Source: Curvibacter sp. AEP1-3
GTDB taxonomy: Bacteria; Pseudomonadota; Gammaproteobacteria; Burkholderiales; Burkholderiaceae_C
Length of the DNA stretch: 64,000 nt
Assembly: GCF_002163715.1 (NCBI RefSeq)
Contig: NZ_CP015698.1
Location: 2,582,201 to 2,646,200, forward strand
Direction of reading: 5' to 3'
The notes beneath the pieces are model-generated. The model saw only the letters and a list, made by a program, of their open reading frames with translations, did not search any database and was not told the origin of the DNA. How positions within the stretch are numbered: the first letter of the stretch is position 1; every line of letters starts with the position of its first letter. Below are positions 47,622 through 55,251 of the stretch, one piece after another. The position numbers and the translations under genes are program-made.

Positions 47622-48518
47622 TCAGGGGTGCTCAGCGGTGGCATGCACCTGCTCGTGGCGCAGGACATGCAAGCCGCTGGCCACAATGATGGCGCCACCG
47701 AGCAGGGTAAATGCATCTGGCCATTGCCGCCACACCATCCAATCAATGGCCAGACTCCATGCAAGAGCGGTGTATTCAAAGGGGGCCACTGCGCTGGCCT
47801 GCCCATGCCGGAAAGCTTCGGTAATCGCAAGTTGCCCCAGAAAACCGGAAATCGCCAAACCTAGCCATAGCCAAAGGTCCGCGCTCTGCACAGGCAGCCA
47901 ATGCGGGGCGGCGAGCACGCCTGCGCCCAACGTCAAAATCACCATCACCCACAAGACCAGGCTGTCTTTGGAGTCGGTACGACTGCAAAGACGCGTCACC
48001 ACCGCAGACACGGCGTAGCACACTGCGGCACCCAACACTGCCAACCCGGACCAGCTGACAAAACCCTCCGCGCTCGGCCGCAAGGCCACCAGTACCCCGG
48101 CAAGTCCCCCCACTACAGCCCACCAGTGCGCGCGAGGCGCCTGCTCACCGAGCACTGGCCAGGCGAGCACCGTGATCAACAGCGGCGCAAAGAACATCAG
48201 GGTATAGGCATGGGTGAGCGGCAAGCCGCGCACACCGACGGTAAACAGCACCAGCATGGCGATCACCAGCGCCCCACGCAGCAGGTGCAAGGGCCAGCGT
48301 GCACGCATTACCTCCGGCCACGCACCCCGCCAATGAATCCACAACACGATCAACGGCAGCGAAAGCCCGCCACGTAGGGCAGCGATCTGGATGGGGGGAT
48401 AGCGCTCAGACAGCACCTTGATGAGGGTGTCCATCACAGAGAACAACATCACGGCAAGCAACATGGCAGTGATGCTGCGGGGGTTGCCCTCCTTCAGGCG
48501 AAAAAAGAAGTTCGGCAT
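47622..48518 (-). CDS. EamA-family (DMT) permease
   Basis: The 298-residue product has ten membrane segments in two EamA halves (MLLAVMLFSVMDTLIKVLSE; VAPFEYTALAWSLAIDWMVW). The second half resembles the RhaT/riboflavin-type group only in general pattern, so no substrate is proposed. The start at 48518 (MPNFFFRLKEG) precedes the first membrane segment. It converges on the RBBP9-type gene. Confidence 0.85.
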   Translation of the reverse strand: MPNFFFRLKEGNPRSITAMLLAVMLFSVMDTLIKVLSERYPPIQIAALRGGLSLPLIVLWIHWRGAWPEVMRARWPLHLLRGALVIAMLVLFTVGVRGLPLTHAYTLMFFAPLLITVLAWPVLGEQAPRAHWWAVVGGLAGVLVALRPSAEGFVSWSGLAVLGAAVCYAVSAVVTRLCSRTDSKDSLVLWVMVILTLGAGVLAAPHWLPVQSADLWLWLGLAISGFLGQLAITEAFRHGQASAVAPFEYTALAWSLAIDWMVWRQWPDAFTLLGGAIIVASGLHVLRHEQVHATAEHP

Positions 48519-48579
48519 GGTAAGGATCGTAGCGGCACAGGCTGGACGCGCTACAGTCCTGCCAACCCGCAGGACATGC

Positions 48580-48798
48580 ATGAACTGGCTTACCGCTCTC
48601 TCGACCCTCTTTCGCCCCCAACCCCGCACTGCCGAGCAACGCGCGCGTGAGCTGCTGCGCGCGGTGGACGCCGGAGGCTTGCCCCTGAATGTGGCGGTGG
48701 TGAACCATATTGCGCGCGAGCTGGGCCTGGATGTGTCGCGCAAGGCGCGCATGCCCGAGACGATTGAGCGCATCCGTAAAGTGATGGCGGCGCGCTAA
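48580..48798 (+). CDS. Small conserved-looking protein, function unknown
   Basis: A 72-residue soluble, basic protein beginning MNWLTALSTLF with AEQRARELLRAVDAGGLPLN and a C-terminal helix ending RIRKVMAAR. AGGA lies five bases before the ATG. It is five bases upstream of the zinc-ribbon membrane gene and probably cotranscribed. I do not recognise the family. Confidence 0.6.
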   Translation: MNWLTALSTLFRPQPRTAEQRARELLRAVDAGGLPLNVAVVNHIARELGLDVSRKARMPETIERIRKVMAAR

Positions 48799-48802
48799 AA
48801 CC

Positions 48803-49060
48803 ATGCTCAAACTCGGATTCAACTTTCTGGTCGTGGTGTTGCTGGTGCTGGTGGTGGTGTTCACCTGGCGCACCAAGCGGCGCGAAAAGTGGGAGCGTGC
48901 CGGCCTGTGCTACAGCTGCGGCGCTGTGCCCCACACCATCGACAAACATGGCCGCATCTGCAACGACTGCGTACTGACCCGCAAGATCCAGCGCGGCTTG
49001 GCCGCCTTTATGGCGCTGGTGGCGGCAACCATTGCCGCCTGGATTTACTGGCCGTTCTGA
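48803..49060 (+). CDS. Small membrane protein with a zinc-ribbon-like loop
   Basis: The 85-residue product has two membrane segments (FNFLVVVLLVLVVVF; AAFMALVAATIAAWIYW) around a loop with two CxxC pairs (CYSCG and CNDC) that could bind zinc. Function unknown. It follows the 72-residue gene by four bases on the same strand. Confidence 0.65.
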   Translation: MLKLGFNFLVVVLLVLVVVFTWRTKRREKWERAGLCYSCGAVPHTIDKHGRICNDCVLTRKIQRGLAAFMALVAATIAAWIYWPF

Positions 49061-49227
49061 CCGGTGCTGGCGTGCACGACCTGTGCACCGGCGGCACTGC
49101 GCCCCTGTTTGGGTGACTTCACTTCCGCCTTGTGCGAGTTGCCGGCCATCCAGCCGATGCACGCCGCAATCACCAGCCAGCGCCAGTAGTGCACAGGTCG
49201 GGGACGGGAAGTGGCAGAGCGGTTCAT
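49045..49227 (-). CDS. Possible small single-span membrane protein
   Basis: A 60-residue frame with a basic start (MNRSATSRPRP) and one hydrophobic segment (YWRWLVIAACIGWMAG). It overlaps the end of the zinc-ribbon gene on the other strand, and the ribosome site is weak, so it may not be real. If it is dismissed, 49061-49452 holds only the repeat at 49354 and the copper cluster promoter. Confidence 0.3.
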   Translation of the reverse strand: MNRSATSRPRPVHYWRWLVIAACIGWMAGNSHKAEVKSPKQGRSAAGAQVVHASTGQNGQ

Positions 49228-49353
49228 GTCAACGGGGCGCAGGAGCGCAAAAAGCGGGAATGGGCGGATTGTTGATGCCTTCGCCACCGCCGTCCAACCC
49301 GACTGTCCACGCGTAAACAGTTCGCGAGCAACGTTTCCGGCTACTATGAATTT

Positions 49354-49386
49354 CATAGCTGCTCGCACACATGCCACGTGCGCTAC
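49354..49386. repeat. Dispersed palindromic repeat upstream of the copper cluster
   Basis: ATAGCTGCTCGCAC at the left and a decayed GTGCGCTAC at the right match the family repeat. It lies about 70 bases before the first gene of the copper cluster. Confidence 0.5.
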
Positions 49387-49452
49387 CGGTCTATTTGGTA
49401 TCCATAGTACGGACGTAAGGAACTTCAGGGGGCTGCGGCGTATCATCCATTT

Positions 49453-49833
49453 ATGCGTGTTGTCCTCCTCATCCTGCTGATCGCCCTGGCGCCCCTGCGC
49501 GGCATGGCCAATGAGCTGATGGCTACCCGCATGGCCACCACCCTGGCGATGAGCGTGAGCGCCCCGGCAGCTGCCGGCGACACGCATGCAGGTGGGCACC
49601 ACTGCGAAGAGATGGCGCAAGCGCCACACCACGCTGGGCAGCCTGCCACTACCGTCGCCACGCACGACGGGTGCGAGAACTGCTCGCTCTGCCAGATGTG
49701 CGCTTCAGCAGCCTTGCCTGCCGAACTGCGCGTAGCCTTGCCGGTGTTCGGCCCGCAGATGCAGGTACCGACCCGCACCGACCACTTTGCCAGCGCCTTG
49801 CCGGCTTTGGCCGAAAAACCACCCATTTCCTGA
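49453..49833 (+). CDS. Exported Cys/His-rich protein (DUF2946-like), first gene of the copper cluster
   Basis: The 126-residue product starts with a short signal (MRVVLLILLIALAPLRGMA) and carries many potential copper ligands: HAGGHHCEEM, APHHAG and the dense CENCSLCQMCA at about residues 75-85. It is a plausible periplasmic metal-binding protein. I am unsure of the family; the DUF2946 label is from general pattern. It precedes the TolC-type operon by about 90 bases. Confidence 0.6.
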   Translation: MRVVLLILLIALAPLRGMANELMATRMATTLAMSVSAPAAAGDTHAGGHHCEEMAQAPHHAGQPATTVATHDGCENCSLCQMCASAALPAELRVALPVFGPQMQVPTRTDHFASALPALAEKPPIS

Positions 49834-49925
49834 TTCCAAGGCCCGTAGTGGGTCTGTAGTCCGCCCTTCACTGCCTTGCGCAGCATAGGGGCGGGGTGTT
49901 TACACCTTGAATCAGGAAACCATCC

Positions 49926-50264
49926 ATGTACTTTTCGCTTCCGCTTTTGCGGTCCGCCGGCGCCTTTGGCACGGGGCTCGCTTCGGTGCTTTTATTCGCA
50001 CTCTGGTTGGCCGCCCCCGCGCACGCCCAGCCCAGCGCACCAGCGCTCACCGAGCCAGCGCGCACCCTGCAGGCCAGTGACGCCGCCAGCCCCGTGCCCG
50101 CGCTGCCCTACCGCTCTGTGTTTGCCGACCTGCCCAAGAGCGTTGAAGAAGGCAGCACCGACTGGAAAGCCGCCAACAAGGCGGTGGCCCAGTTCCCGCG
50201 CGGTCACATCGACCTGCTGCAGTGGGAAAAAGCCCAAGCTGCGAAGCCGAAGGAGCAGCCATGA
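49926..50264 (+). CDS. Small exported protein of the copper cluster, function unknown
   Basis: The 112-residue product has a signal peptide (FALWLAAPAHAQ, cleaved near 36) and a mature part with YRSVFADLPKSVEEGSTDWK and AVAQFPRGHIDLLQWEK. I do not recognise a domain. It overlaps the TolC-type gene start by four bases (ATGA), so the two products are made together. Confidence 0.68.
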   Translation: MYFSLPLLRSAGAFGTGLASVLLFALWLAAPAHAQPSAPALTEPARTLQASDAASPVPALPYRSVFADLPKSVEEGSTDWKAANKAVAQFPRGHIDLLQWEKAQAAKPKEQP

Positions 50265-51439
50265 AGCGCGTCTTCTTGCCCTTGCGCGCGGTGCCCTTGG
50301 CACTCTCTGTTTCTCTCGCACTGCTGCTCTCCCCTGCCCATGCCGCCCTGCCCGATGGCGGTGTGCAAAGCCTGCAAGTGGAAGTGCAGACCCGGCTGAG
50401 CGGCCTGCTGGGCCCGTCGGCCGCGCCATTGCGCATCGCCAGCCCGAGCTATGCAGGCGACTATGAGCTGACCAAGCTGCTTCAAGCCCCGGTGGATGGA
50501 CCTGCTGCCATGCGCATCGCCCTGCTCCACAACCCTGAGCTGCAGATAGCGCTGGGTGCGGAGGGCAGCAGCATCACCGACATGCAAAGCACCGGATTTC
50601 CGGCCCGGCTGCGCGCCCGCGACGAAGCCACCCGCCTGGCCCTGCGCGCCTACAAGGCCTGGGTGAACGCGGTGGCCGCTGAACGCAGCGCCCAGCTGCT
50701 GCGCGAGGCCAAGACCACGGCCGAAACCGCTGACGAGCTCACCCGCCGCATGGTGCGCGCCGGCAATGTGAGCCGCCTGACCCAAGCCCAAAGCCAAGCC
50801 ACGCTGTCAGATGCGGCAGTGGCGCTGGCACGGGGCGAGCAAGCAGCATTTGCCGCGCGCGAGCAGCTCATCCGGGTGCTGGGGCTGTGGGGTGCGCAAA
50901 CCCAGTTCACATTGGCTAGTGCCCTGCCCACATTACCCGCCAGCCCCACAGACATCACCGATCTGGAAGCCCGCGCCCTGGCCGCCCGCAGCAGCTTGCA
51001 AGCCGAGCGCCTGAGTTGGCAGCGCAAACAAGCTACTCACGTGCCGTCCAATGTGGACGAGCGCTGGGACGCCTCGGGCGACGCGGCCAAAGTGCGCGCG
51101 CAAGCGGTGCTGGTGCGCAGCGAGGCGCGCGAAGCGGCCTTCAACCTGCGCACCCAGTGGGACATTGCCCACCACCTGCAAACCGAGGTGGTGCCGCTGC
51201 GCCAGTTCATCCACGACGAGCTGACCCTGCGCTACAACGGCATGCTAACCAGCGTGTTTGAGGTGATGGCCGACAGCCGCACCCGCACGCTCAGCAGCCT
51301 GGCCGCTGCGGAAGCGCTGCGCGACTACTGGCTGGCGTTTGCCGATGTGCAGGCGGTGCTGGCCGGTGTGTCGCCCGAAGGCACCGCCCCCGCGCGCACC
51401 GGTGCCGCAGCCGGCGCCGATGCCAAACCTGCGCATTGA
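50261..51439 (+). CDS. TolC-family outer-membrane protein of the copper cluster
   Basis: The 392-residue product has a signal peptide (SVSLALLLSPAHA) and the long helical repeats of the TolC/OEP family, for example MRIALLHNPELQIALGAEGS and MVRAGNVSRLTQAQSQATLS. It is somewhat short and no RND or adaptor gene is linked, so it could be a divergent OEP working with a distant pump or with the oxidase encoded next. The start at 50261 is in the ATGA overlap. Confidence 0.78.
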   Translation: MKRVFLPLRAVPLALSVSLALLLSPAHAALPDGGVQSLQVEVQTRLSGLLGPSAAPLRIASPSYAGDYELTKLLQAPVDGPAAMRIALLHNPELQIALGAEGSSITDMQSTGFPARLRARDEATRLALRAYKAWVNAVAAERSAQLLREAKTTAETADELTRRMVRAGNVSRLTQAQSQATLSDAAVALARGEQAAFAAREQLIRVLGLWGAQTQFTLASALPTLPASPTDITDLEARALAARSSLQAERLSWQRKQATHVPSNVDERWDASGDAAKVRAQAVLVRSEAREAAFNLRTQWDIAHHLQTEVVPLRQFIHDELTLRYNGMLTSVFEVMADSRTRTLSSLAAAEALRDYWLAFADVQAVLAGVSPEGTAPARTGAAAGADAKPAH

Positions 51440-51466
51440 GCGCTCCGCCCCCATTCAAGGATCTGT

Positions 51467-52879
51467 ATGAACCGACGTAACTTTTTCAACGGTGCAGCCG
51501 CCACCGCTATGGGTGCGGTAGCCGCCGCCTCGGTGAGCCGCGTGGCCATGGCCGCCTTGCCCGAACCGGTGCTGCAAACATCACCCGCCACCATGCCGCC
51601 CCTGGTGCCCGGTACCGGCCGGCCCTACAACCCGGTGGTCACCCTCAACGGTTGGACCCTGCCCTGGCGCATGAACCAGGGCGTGAAGGAATTCCATCTG
51701 GTGGCCGAACCCGTAGTGCGCGAAATGGCGCCCGGCTTCAAAGCCAATATGTGGGGCTACAACGGCCAGAGCCCCGGCCCCACCATCGAGGTGGTGGAGG
51801 GCGACCGGGTGCGCGTGTTTGTGACCAACAAACTGCCCGAGCACACCAGCGTGCACTGGCACGGCCAGCGCCTGCCCAACGGCATGGACGGCGTGTCGGG
51901 CCTGAACCAGGCGCCCATTCCGGTGGGCAAGACCTTTGTGTACGAGTTTGTGGCCCGCCGCCCCGGCACCTTTATGTACCACCCGCATGCCGACGAGATG
52001 ACGCAAATGGCCATGGGCATGATGGGCTTCTGGGTGACGCACCCCAAAACTAAAAATCCACTGATCAGCGAGGTAGACCGCGACTTTTGCTTTCTGCTCA
52101 ATGCCTACGACATCGACCCCGGCAGCATGACGCCCAAGACCATGACCATGCTGGACTTCAACCTCTGGAGCTGGAACAGCCGCATCTTCCCCGGCATCGA
52201 CACACTGAACGTGCGCAAGATGGACAAGGTGCGCATCCGCGTGGGCAACCTCACCATGACAAACCATCCCATCCACCTGCACGGCCACGAATTCATGGTG
52301 ACCGGTAGCGACGGCGGGCCCTGGCCATTGGCCGCGCGGGTGCCCGAAATCACCACCGACATCGCGGTGGGGCAGATGCGGCAGTTTGAGTTTGTGGCCG
52401 ATGAAGAAGGCGACTGGGCCTTCCACTGCCACAAGAGCCACCACACCATGAACGCTATGGGCCACAACGTGCCCAACATGATCGGCGTGGACCACCGCGG
52501 GCTGGTAGGCAAGCTGCAGCGTGCCATGCCCGACTACATGGTGATGGGCGAGCGCGGCATGGCCGACATGGGCGAGATGGAAATGGCCCTGCCCGACAAC
52601 ACCGCCCCCATGATGACGGGCAGCGGCCCTTATGGCGGGGTGGAGATGGGCGGCATGTTCAGCATCCTCAAAGTGCGCAAAGACCAGAAGCCGGGGGATT
52701 ACAAAGACCCGGGCTGGTACCAGCAGCCCCCCGGCACCCGCGCCTTTGAGTGGACCGGCGCAATGCCCGAGCCCGCACGCTTTCAGGCCGAAGGCAAGGG
52801 AAGCATGCCGCTGGCCCAGCCGCCCCACCACGACACCCAGGTCCAGGTGCGCAAGCCCATGGGCACCATGAACCACTGA
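51467..52879 (+). CDS. Tat-exported multicopper oxidase with Met-rich C-terminal region
   Basis: The 470-residue product has a twin-arginine signal (MNRRNFFNGAAATAMG). Copper ligands are plain: HWHG (130-133), HPH (172-174), HPIHLHGH (267-274) and HCHKSHHTMNAM (320-331) with the type 1 Cys321 and an axial-position Met. The first and last copper segments are only about 190 residues apart, so there appear to be two cupredoxin domains, not the three of CopA or CueO. A Met-rich stretch follows (MVMGERGMADMGEMEMALP). It probably oxidises Cu(I) in the periplasm. AAGGA precedes the ATG. Confidence 0.9.
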   Translation: MNRRNFFNGAAATAMGAVAAASVSRVAMAALPEPVLQTSPATMPPLVPGTGRPYNPVVTLNGWTLPWRMNQGVKEFHLVAEPVVREMAPGFKANMWGYNGQSPGPTIEVVEGDRVRVFVTNKLPEHTSVHWHGQRLPNGMDGVSGLNQAPIPVGKTFVYEFVARRPGTFMYHPHADEMTQMAMGMMGFWVTHPKTKNPLISEVDRDFCFLLNAYDIDPGSMTPKTMTMLDFNLWSWNSRIFPGIDTLNVRKMDKVRIRVGNLTMTNHPIHLHGHEFMVTGSDGGPWPLAARVPEITTDIAVGQMRQFEFVADEEGDWAFHCHKSHHTMNAMGHNVPNMIGVDHRGLVGKLQRAMPDYMVMGERGMADMGEMEMALPDNTAPMMTGSGPYGGVEMGGMFSILKVRKDQKPGDYKDPGWYQQPPGTRAFEWTGAMPEPARFQAEGKGSMPLAQPPHHDTQVQVRKPMGTMNH

Positions 52880-52911
52880 GCCTTTTTCACTTCAAACAGC
52901 GAATAAACATC

Positions 52912-53388
52912 ATGAAAAATACTATTAAATTCATAGCTGCTTGCGCACTATTGGCGAGCGCTACCGGCACTTTTGCCGCTGGAAGCCATGCCGGAGGCCA
53001 CGGTACCGAGGCCATTGGCAAGCCCGGTGTCGCCGCCAAGGTGAGCCGCACGGTGCAAATCGATATGAGCGACGCCATGCGCTTCACGCCCTCCACCGTG
53101 ACGGTGCGCAAAGGCGAGACGGTGCGCTTTGTCGTCAAAAACTCCGGGCAGCTGAAACACGAGTTCAACCTCGGCACCGAGATGGACCTGAAAGCGCATT
53201 ACGAAATGATGAAGAAGTTCCCCGAGATGGAACACGACGAACCCAACATCGCCAGCGTGGCGCCCGGCAAAACGGGCGAAGTGATCTGGCAGTTCACCAA
53301 AGCGGGCACTGTGAACTTTGCCTGCCTGCACCCCGGCCACTACGAGGCCGGCATGAAAGGCGCTGTGCAAGTGGGAGCTGCCAAATGA
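52912..53388 (+). CDS. Exported cupredoxin-like copper protein
   Basis: The 158-residue product has a signal peptide (MKNTIKFIAACALLASATG) and a single cupredoxin domain: FTPSTVTVRKGETVRFVVKN, His83 (LKHEFNLG), then Cys138, His143 and Met148 in FACLHPGHYEAGM, the type 1 copper set. The signal region is encoded by a copy of the dispersed repeat. It is the probable electron or copper partner of the oxidase. The stop overlaps the DUF411 start. Confidence 0.88.
   Translation: MKNTIKFIAACALLASATGTFAAGSHAGGHGTEAIGKPGVAAKVSRTVQIDMSDAMRFTPSTVTVRKGETVRFVVKNSGQLKHEFNLGTEMDLKAHYEMMKKFPEMEHDEPNIASVAPGKTGEVIWQFTKAGTVNFACLHPGHYEAGMKGAVQVGAAK
52921..52964. repeat. Dispersed repeat forming the cupredoxin signal-peptide coding region
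   Basis: ACTATTAAATTCATAGCTGC and TTGCGCA then GGCGAGCGCTACC match the repeat family; it spans codons 4-18 of the cupredoxin gene in frame. Confidence 0.6.
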
Positions 53389-53843
53389 TGACGACACGCC
53401 GCACTCTAGTGACGTCCCTGGGCGCCCTGCTGGCTGCACCTGTGTGGGCTGCCAAGCCAACGGCAACCCCCATGGAGGTCTGGAAAGACCCCAACTGCGG
53501 CTGCTGCAAAGACTGGGTGAAACACCTGGAGCAAGCCGGCTTTGCCGTGCGGGTGTATGACACGGGCAACGAAGCCAAACGCGCCGCCCTCGGCATGCCG
53601 CAGGCCTTGGGCTCTTGCCACACCGGCGTGGTCGGTGGCTATGCCATTGAGGGCCATGTGCCGGCCAAAGACATCCAACGTCTGTTGCGCGAAAAGCCGA
53701 AGGCCCTGGGCCTGTCAGTGCCCGGCATGCCCATCGGCTCACCGGGAATGGACGGCGCGATCTACAAGGGCCGCAAAGACCCGTTCGATGTTTTGCTGGT
53801 GGCCGCGAATGGCAGCAGCACCGTGTTCCAGAGTTACCGCTGA
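53385..53843 (+). CDS. DUF411 family exported metal-binding protein
   Basis: The 152-residue product has a Tat- or Sec-type signal (MMTTRRTLVTSLGALLAAPV) and the DUF411 pattern: VWKDPNCGCCKDWVKHLEQA with a CGCC motif, LGSCHTGVVGGYAIEGHVPA and GLSVPGMPIGSPGM. Members occur beside copper genes and are thought to bind copper. It begins within the last codon of the cupredoxin gene. Confidence 0.87.
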   Translation: MMTTRRTLVTSLGALLAAPVWAAKPTATPMEVWKDPNCGCCKDWVKHLEQAGFAVRVYDTGNEAKRAALGMPQALGSCHTGVVGGYAIEGHVPAKDIQRLLREKPKALGLSVPGMPIGSPGMDGAIYKGRKDPFDVLLVAANGSSTVFQSYR

Positions 53844-53855
53844 AAGGACTGCACC

Positions 53856-54164
53856 ATGACTTTCTCTCAACTGGCACACCGGGCCGGAATCACCCTTGCC
53901 GCGCTGGTGTGCGCAGCGTCTGTGTTTGCCCAAGAAACCGCCGGGCTGGCCCAGGGCGAGATCCGCAAGATCGACAAGGCGACTGCCAAAATTACCATCA
54001 AGCATGGCGACATACCCTCCATAGCGATGCCGCCCATGACCATGGTGTTTGGCGTCAAAGACGCGGCGTGGCTAGAGAACGCCAAGGCGGGTGACAAAAT
54101 CCGCTTCGATGCCGTTCTGGAGGGCGGCAAGTACATCGTCACCCGCCTCGAAGCCGACCGATAA
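53856..54164 (+). CDS. CusF-like periplasmic copper-binding protein
   Basis: The 102-residue product has a signal peptide (ITLAALVCAASVFAQ) and the CusF barrel with GEIRKIDKATAKITIKHGDI followed by IAMPPMTMVFGV. The His and two Met ligands of CusF are present; the stacking Trp of E. coli CusF is replaced by Met (AMPPMTM), a variant that should alter Cu(I) binding. It lies 12 bases after the DUF411 gene. Confidence 0.87.
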   Translation: MTFSQLAHRAGITLAALVCAASVFAQETAGLAQGEIRKIDKATAKITIKHGDIPSIAMPPMTMVFGVKDAAWLENAKAGDKIRFDAVLEGGKYIVTRLEADR

Positions 54165-54169
54165 ACCCC

Positions 54170-55237
54170 ATGAAGCATCTGCTGCTCCGCCTCACCCCCC
54201 GTGGCATCAGCGCCGCCTTGCTGGCGGCTCTGCTCTTCGGGGCCGGCACGCCACTGGCCAAATGGCTGATGGGCGATGTGCAGCCCTGGATGCTGGCGGG
54301 CTTGCTCTACCTGGGCTCCGGGCTGGGCTTGGGCCTGTTCCGCAGGCTCCGTGGTGCGGCACCGGTGCAGCTCGCTCCCGGCGAGTGGCGGTGGCTGCTG
54401 GGTGCGATTGCCAGCGGGGGCGTGGTGGGCCCGGTGTTGCTGATGGTGGGCTTGAGCGGCATGCCGGCGTCAGGCGCCTCTTTGCTGCTCAATGCTGAAG
54501 GTGTGTTCACCGCCGTGCTTGCGTGGGTGGCTTTCCGCGAGAACGTGGACCGGCGCATTGCACTCGGCATGGCCGCCATTGCCGCCGGTGCGCTGGTGCT
54601 GAGCTGGCCCTCGCAGCACGGGTTTCCGGGTGTATGGCCTGCGCTGTGCATTCTGGGTGCCTGCTTGGCCTGGGCGCTGGACAACAACCTCACGCGCAAA
54701 GTGTCGCTGCACGACGCGAGCTGGATTGCCTGCGTCAAAGGCTTGGTGGCCGGCAGTGTGAACATGTTGCTGGCACTGGCGCTGGGTAACGCCTTGCCAC
54801 CCTTGCTCGCCTTGGGCGGCGCCATGCTGGTGGGACTGCTGGCCTACGGCGTAAGCCTGGTGCTGTTTGTGGTGGGCCTGCGGGAGCTGGGCACAGCGCG
54901 CACCGGTGCGTATTTTTCGCTGGCGCCCTTCTTCGGCGCAGCGCTGGGCTTGGCCACTGGCGAGCCGCTGACCTGGCAGCTCGCAGCGGCGGCTGCGCTC
55001 ATGGGCTTCGGGCTGTGGCTGCACCTGACCGAGCTCCATGCGCACCCCCATGTGCATGAAGCCTTGGACCACAACCATCCGCACAGCCACGATCTGCACC
55101 ACCAGCACGATCGCCCCGACCAACCCGGATTGGTGCTCTCCCCCGGCGAGGTGCACACCCATGCGCACCACCACACGCCCATGCGCCATAGCCACCCGCA
55201 CTACCCGGACGCGCACCACCAACACGCGCATCCGTAG
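54170..55237 (+). CDS. EamA-family permease with His-rich C-terminal tail
   Basis: This 355-residue protein has ten membrane segments of the EamA type (LLAALLFGAGTPLAKWLMGD; GTARTGAYFSLAPFFGAALG). Its last 65 residues are extremely His-rich (HAHPHVHEALDHNHPHSHDL, later HTHAHHHTPMRHSHPHY), a tail well suited to bind metal ions. It starts five bases after the CusF-like gene, so it is part of the copper operon and may move metal across the inner membrane; this is inference from context. Confidence 0.83.
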   Translation: MKHLLLRLTPRGISAALLAALLFGAGTPLAKWLMGDVQPWMLAGLLYLGSGLGLGLFRRLRGAAPVQLAPGEWRWLLGAIASGGVVGPVLLMVGLSGMPASGASLLLNAEGVFTAVLAWVAFRENVDRRIALGMAAIAAGALVLSWPSQHGFPGVWPALCILGACLAWALDNNLTRKVSLHDASWIACVKGLVAGSVNMLLALALGNALPPLLALGGAMLVGLLAYGVSLVLFVVGLRELGTARTGAYFSLAPFFGAALGLATGEPLTWQLAAAAALMGFGLWLHLTELHAHPHVHEALDHNHPHSHDLHHQHDRPDQPGLVLSPGEVHTHAHHHTPMRHSHPHYPDAHHQHAHP

Positions 55238-55251
55238 GGGGAGACTTTGCG

